Shown piece by piece: positions 61,056 through 64,000 of a DNA stretch of 64,000 nucleotides. The first letter of the stretch is position 1; each line of letters starts with the position of its first letter. Source of the stretch: Urbifossiella sp046350095. GTDB lineage: Bacteria > Planctomycetota > Planctomycetia > Gemmatales > Gemmataceae. The translations under genes were made by a program, and so were the position numbers. Under the pieces are notes generated by a model. The model saw only the letters and a list, made by a program, of their open reading frames with translations. It was not told the origin of the DNA and did no database searches. The stretch lies in contig JAXMBA010000008.1 of the NCBI GenBank assembly GCA_046350095.1, positions 372,001 through 436,000 of the forward strand, written 5' to 3'.

Positions 61056-61382
61056 GTGTTCCTGGACTACCTGGCCCTGTTCCTGCTGCTGCTGAGCCTG
61101 ACGGCGGTCTTCTACCTGTTCATCTACATCCACGACATGCCGCACAAGATCGCCGAGGACCGGGGCCACCCCCACGTGGAGGCGATTCACGTCGCCTGCT
61201 GGCTCAGCCTGGTGACCCTCCACGCCATGTGGCCGATCGTGTTCCTCTGGGCGGTGGCGCACAAGAAGGGGCAGCCCCACCTCACTCTCGTCAGCGCCGG
61301 CGTCACGCCCGCGGCCGACGACCTGGCGGCGCGCGTCGCCGTGCTCGAGAAGCGCCTCAACAACCCGGACTCCGACAAGTAG
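61056..61382 (+). CDS. DUF3302 inner-membrane protein
   Basis: A 108-residue protein with two helices (YLALFLLLLSLTAVFYLFIY and SLVTLHAMWPIVFLWAVAHK) and the DUF3302 pattern IHDMPHKIAEDRGHPHVEAI followed by HVACWLSL. A C-terminal coiled-coil tail (ARVAVLEKRLNN) extends it. In enterobacteria the DUF3302 gene yibI sits next to the HlyD-family gene yibH; here a HlyD-type gene also follows, 95 bases later. The pair is probably one membrane machine of unknown cargo. GTG start; alternative starts not obvious. Confidence 0.85.
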   Translation: MFLDYLALFLLLLSLTAVFYLFIYIHDMPHKIAEDRGHPHVEAIHVACWLSLVTLHAMWPIVFLWAVAHKKGQPHLTLVSAGVTPAADDLAARVAVLEKRLNNPDSDK

Positions 61383-61477
61383 CACCTTGGTCGGGCCGAC
61401 GACCCGCTGGTCGCGGCAACGACCGGCGGTACTCCGGTCCCAGCGACCCGAACACTCCCCCGCACACGAGGCCTCCT

Positions 61478-62773
61478 GTGGTCGAATCACTCGTCGGGGT
61501 CTACGCCCTGATCTGCTGGCTGGTCTTCAAGAAGTACAAACTCCTCCCCGTCACCACGTACACGGTCTGTTCGGCCATCCTCATCGGCGTGTCGATCCTG
61601 GCGGTGCTGTTCATCGCCGTGTCGATCTTTCACCCGGTCAGCCACGACGGGCGGATGTACGCCCCGGTCGTGCAGGTCGTCTCGAACGTCCGCGGCGTCG
61701 TCGTCGAGGTGCCGTTCGAGGCGAACCAGCCGCTCAAGCAGGGCGACGTGCTCTTCAAACTCGACGCCAAGCCGTTCCAGATCGAGGTGGACCGGCTGCG
61801 GGCGTCGCTGGCCGCGAAGAACAGCAAGTTCGCACAGCTGGCCGAGCAACTCGCGGCCGCGGAGGCGACGACCCGCCAGACCCGCGCCAAGCTTCTCGCG
61901 TCGGAGTCGTCCTACGACCGGCAGCTGCGCGAGGAGCACGACCGCGCCAAGAGCCAGGTAGTCGAGCTGAAGGAACGGCTCGAACTCGCGACGGCACAAT
62001 TCGGTCGAGCCAAGAACTCGCTCGCGCAAGCGGCGATGAGCCAGGGCGAGTTCGACCGGGCCGAGGCAAACTTCCAGACCACGCAGCAGGAGTTCGCCCA
62101 GGCCGAGGCGAACGAACGGCTGGCGGCCGAGAAGTTGCGCGGCGGCAGCGCCAGCCTGGAGTCGGTGCGGCAGGAGTTGGCCGCGGCCGAAGCGGCGGAG
62201 CGGAAGGTGCGGACCGAGTTCACGACCCAGGTAGACGGCCAGAACCCCGAGGTGCGCGAGACGGCGGCGCTGCTGGAACGGGCGCGGTGGGATCTGGACC
62301 AGACGGTGGTCCGCGCCCCGTCCGACGGGTACGTGCCGCAGAAGCTCCTCCGACCCGGACAGATGGCGACCGCGCTCGGGGTAAAACCGCTCCTGGTCTT
62401 CGTTTCCGGCGAGCGCCCGTTGCTGGTCGCCAGCTTCCACCAGCGGGTGCTGAGTGACATCAAGCCTGGGCAGCCCGGTGAGGCGGTGTTCGACGCCTAC
62501 CCCGGCCGGTCGTTCCAGGTCAAGGTGCGGCGGGTGCTGACCGCGATCCGCGAGGGGGAGCTCGATACCGGCGGACAGCTCGTCAGTGGCACGCCGGTCT
62601 CCGCCGCGGGCTACGTCCCGATCGTGTTCGACTACGACGAGGACGTGGCCAACCTGAACCTGCCGGTCGGGGCCGCGGCGAGCGTGGCGATCTACACCGA
62701 GCGGGCACACGCCCTGTCGATCCTGCGGAAAATCGTGCTCCGGATCCACAGCTGGGAGAACTACGTCTTCTGA
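61478..62773 (+). CDS. HlyD-family membrane fusion protein
   Basis: A 431-residue periplasmic adaptor protein. A single N-terminal anchor helix pair (VYALICWLVFKKYKLL, then AILIGVSILAVLFIAVSIFH) is followed by the lipoyl-like half (VVSNVRGVVVEVPFEANQPL), then a long coiled coil (residues about 115-275, AAKNSKFAQLAEQLAAAEAT ... FQTTQQEFAQAEANERLAAE) and a beta-barrel with the second lipoyl half (TVVRAPSDGYVPQKLLRPGQ). No ABC or RND transporter gene is visible in this window, so the pump or export partner is elsewhere, or the DUF3302 protein is the partner as in the E. coli yibI-yibH pair. GTG 61478 is the chosen start. Confidence 0.9.
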   Translation: MVESLVGVYALICWLVFKKYKLLPVTTYTVCSAILIGVSILAVLFIAVSIFHPVSHDGRMYAPVVQVVSNVRGVVVEVPFEANQPLKQGDVLFKLDAKPFQIEVDRLRASLAAKNSKFAQLAEQLAAAEATTRQTRAKLLASESSYDRQLREEHDRAKSQVVELKERLELATAQFGRAKNSLAQAAMSQGEFDRAEANFQTTQQEFAQAEANERLAAEKLRGGSASLESVRQELAAAEAAERKVRTEFTTQVDGQNPEVRETAALLERARWDLDQTVVRAPSDGYVPQKLLRPGQMATALGVKPLLVFVSGERPLLVASFHQRVLSDIKPGQPGEAVFDAYPGRSFQVKVRRVLTAIREGELDTGGQLVSGTPVSAAGYVPIVFDYDEDVANLNLPVGAAASVAIYTERAHALSILRKIVLRIHSWENYVF

Positions 62774-62821
62774 CCTTGGCCGGTTTCTGACACAACCCTT
62801 CACCACCCCGGGCGTCTCGTC

Positions 62822-64000
62822 ATGTCCCCGCCAACGACCGGTCAGCCCTCCCCGCTCGGCGCGACTGTCGCCGAGGGGGGCGTGAACTTCAGCCTGTTCT
62901 CGCGCACCGCGGGTGGCGTCGATCTCCTCCTCTTCGACCGCGAGGACGGCGCCGCGGCCCGGGTCGTGCCGCTCGACCCCGTCTCGAACCGCACCTATCA
63001 CTACTGGCACACGTTCGTTCCGGGGGTGAAGGCCGGGCAACTCTACGGCTACCGCGTCCGCGGTCCGGCCGAGCCGGGGCGCGGGCTGCGGTTCGACCCG
63101 GCGAAGGTACTCCTCGACCCCTACGCCCGCGGGTTGGTTGCCCCGCCGGGGTACTCCCCCGAGCCCGCCCGCCGGCCCGGGGACAACGCCGCGACCGCGA
63201 TGAAGAGCGTGGTCGTGGACCCCGCCGCCTACGACTGGGAGGGCGACACCCCGCTCCGCCGGCCGTCGGCACGGACGGTCATCTACGAGATGCACGTCCG
63301 CGGCTTCACGCGGCACCCCAGCTCGGGGTTGAAGGAGCACGTCCGCGGGACCTACGCCGGCCTCGCCGAGAAGATCCCGTACCTGCAAGACCTCGGCGTC
63401 ACCGCGGTCGAGCTGCTGCCGGTCCACGCCTTCGACCCGTACGCCTGCCCGCCGGGGCGGGTCAACTACTGGGGGTACCAGCCGGTCAACTACTTCTCCC
63501 CGCACCCGCAGTACAGCTCGCGCCGCGACCCGCTCGGGCCGGTGGACGAGTTCCGGGACATGGTGAAGGCCCTCCACCGGGCCGGGATCGAGGTCATTCT
63601 CGACGTGGTGTTCAACCACACGGCCGAGGGGAACCACGACGGCCCGACGCTCTGCTTCCGGGGGATCGACAACCCGACGTACTACATGCTCGAGGAGGGC
63701 GGGGCCCGCTACGCCGACTACTCCGGGTGCGGCAACACGTTCAACGCCAACCACCCGGTCACCCGCCGCCTGGTCGTGGATAGCCTCCGCTACTGGGTGA
63801 CGGAGATGCACGTGGACGGGTTCCGGTTCGACCTGGCCTCGATCCTGTCCCGCGCGCCGGACGGCCGCCCGCTCCCGAACGCGCCGGTGCTGTGGGACAT
63901 CGAGTCGGAACCGGCCCTGGCCGGTACGAAGCTGATCGCCGAGGCGTGGGACGCGGCCGGGCTGTACCAGGTCGGCAGCTTCGTCGGGGACGCGTGGAAG
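62822..64000 (+). CDS. glgX: Glycogen debranching enzyme GlgX-type (partial, 3' end outside window)
   Basis: The gene begins at ATG 62822 and the frame stays open through the last base, giving the first 393 residues of a GH13 debranching enzyme that removes alpha-1,6 branches from glycogen. It has an N-terminal CBM48-like domain (SPLGATVAEGGVNFSLFSRT), then the catalytic barrel with IYEMHVRGFTRHPSSGLK, VELLPVHAFD, ILDVVFNHTAEGNHDGPT, the nucleophile Asp in VDGFRFDLAS, and the acid Glu in LIAEAWDAAGLYQVG. About 300 residues are missing beyond the window. It ends the run of genes that also has glycogen phosphorylase. Confidence 0.93.
   Translation, partial: MSPPTTGQPSPLGATVAEGGVNFSLFSRTAGGVDLLLFDREDGAAARVVPLDPVSNRTYHYWHTFVPGVKAGQLYGYRVRGPAEPGRGLRFDPAKVLLDPYARGLVAPPGYSPEPARRPGDNAATAMKSVVVDPAAYDWEGDTPLRRPSARTVIYEMHVRGFTRHPSSGLKEHVRGTYAGLAEKIPYLQDLGVTAVELLPVHAFDPYACPPGRVNYWGYQPVNYFSPHPQYSSRRDPLGPVDEFRDMVKALHRAGIEVILDVVFNHTAEGNHDGPTLCFRGIDNPTYYMLEEGGARYADYSGCGNTFNANHPVTRRLVVDSLRYWVTEMHVDGFRFDLASILSRAPDGRPLPNAPVLWDIESEPALAGTKLIAEAWDAAGLYQVGSFVGDAWK

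Noticed and set aside
61487..63811. A 774-codon minus-strand frame
   Set aside because: Opposite the HlyD gene and the partial GlgX gene, both of which have clear domains.

Overview
The window is GC-rich DNA, dense in genes, from a planctomycete, most likely a member of the Gemmataceae or a close relative. The evidence is a set of protein families typical of that group: a DUF1592/DUF1588 plus DUF1552 pair, a BBP7-type outer-membrane barrel, a DUF1080/ThuA/Gfo-Idh-MocA sugar cluster, DUF11 and Pro-rich surface proteins, FG-GAP proteins with an N-terminal LEDRAVPA-like tag, and many lipoprotein and Tat signals. Taxonomy is inferred from gene content only. I saw no rRNA, tRNA, CRISPR array, insertion sequence or prophage.

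Region 1 (1-9.1 kb) has the cut DUF1592-family gene, its DUF1552 partner, an SGNH-hydrolase/FG-GAP fusion, a MazG-like pyrophosphohydrolase, a four-repeat DUF11 protein, a RimI-like acetyltransferase and a Pro-rich secreted protein. Region 2 (9.1-13.6 kb) is a minus-strand operon DUF1080 -> ThuA -> glycerate kinase, divergent from a Gfo/Idh/MocA dehydrogenase; together they look like a keto-sugar/glycoside degradation set. Region 3 (13.8-28 kb) is a mosaic of housekeeping and accessory genes: PD40 propeller, HNH protein, DUF4013 membrane protein, HEAT lipoprotein, GNAT, SNF2-type helicase with a short unknown partner, siroheme sulfite reductase, family-4 uracil-DNA glycosylase, esterase, lipoprotein, Tat-exported molybdopterin sulfite-oxidase-like enzyme, and PurF. 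Region 4 (28-38.4 kb) has a minus-strand operon of a secreted protein, DUF58, a zeta-toxin-like kinase and a small ORF; a BBP7 barrel and a PQQ-like propeller; a minus-strand glutathione peroxidase/MBL hydrolase/GNAT operon; and a G8-domain beta-helix protein.

Region 5 (39.35 kb to the end) is the most striking. Twenty-one consecutive plus-strand genes run without a strand switch and without an intergenic gap above about 95 bases. In order: lactate dehydrogenase, BON protein, phosphoketolase, acetate kinase, LOG protein, glycogen phosphorylase, DUF2254 membrane protein, BASS-like transporter, HAD phosphatase, glycerol-1-phosphate dehydrogenase, PPK2, a SnoaL-like protein, a frameshifted Gly-rich protein, a degenerate metallopeptidase/FG-GAP protein, a 68-residue protein, HdeD-like DUF308, an MGH1-like glycosidase, a DUF4239-like protein, DUF3302, HlyD, and a GlgX-type debranching enzyme cut by the window end. 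Read as a pathway: stored glycogen is released by phosphorylase and debranching enzyme, sugar phosphates are cleaved by phosphoketolase to acetyl phosphate, acetate kinase makes ATP, lactate and glycerol-1-phosphate dehydrogenases reoxidise NAD(P)H, and PPK2 links the nucleotide pool to polyphosphate. The envelope-stress-type membrane proteins suggest a module for surviving energy limitation, low oxygen or envelope stress. That role is an inference from gene content.

Start codons were chosen from Shine-Dalgarno-like sequence, signal peptides and family N-termini, and often differ from the longest possible reading frame. Very long antisense open frames are common here because of GC content and were left out.
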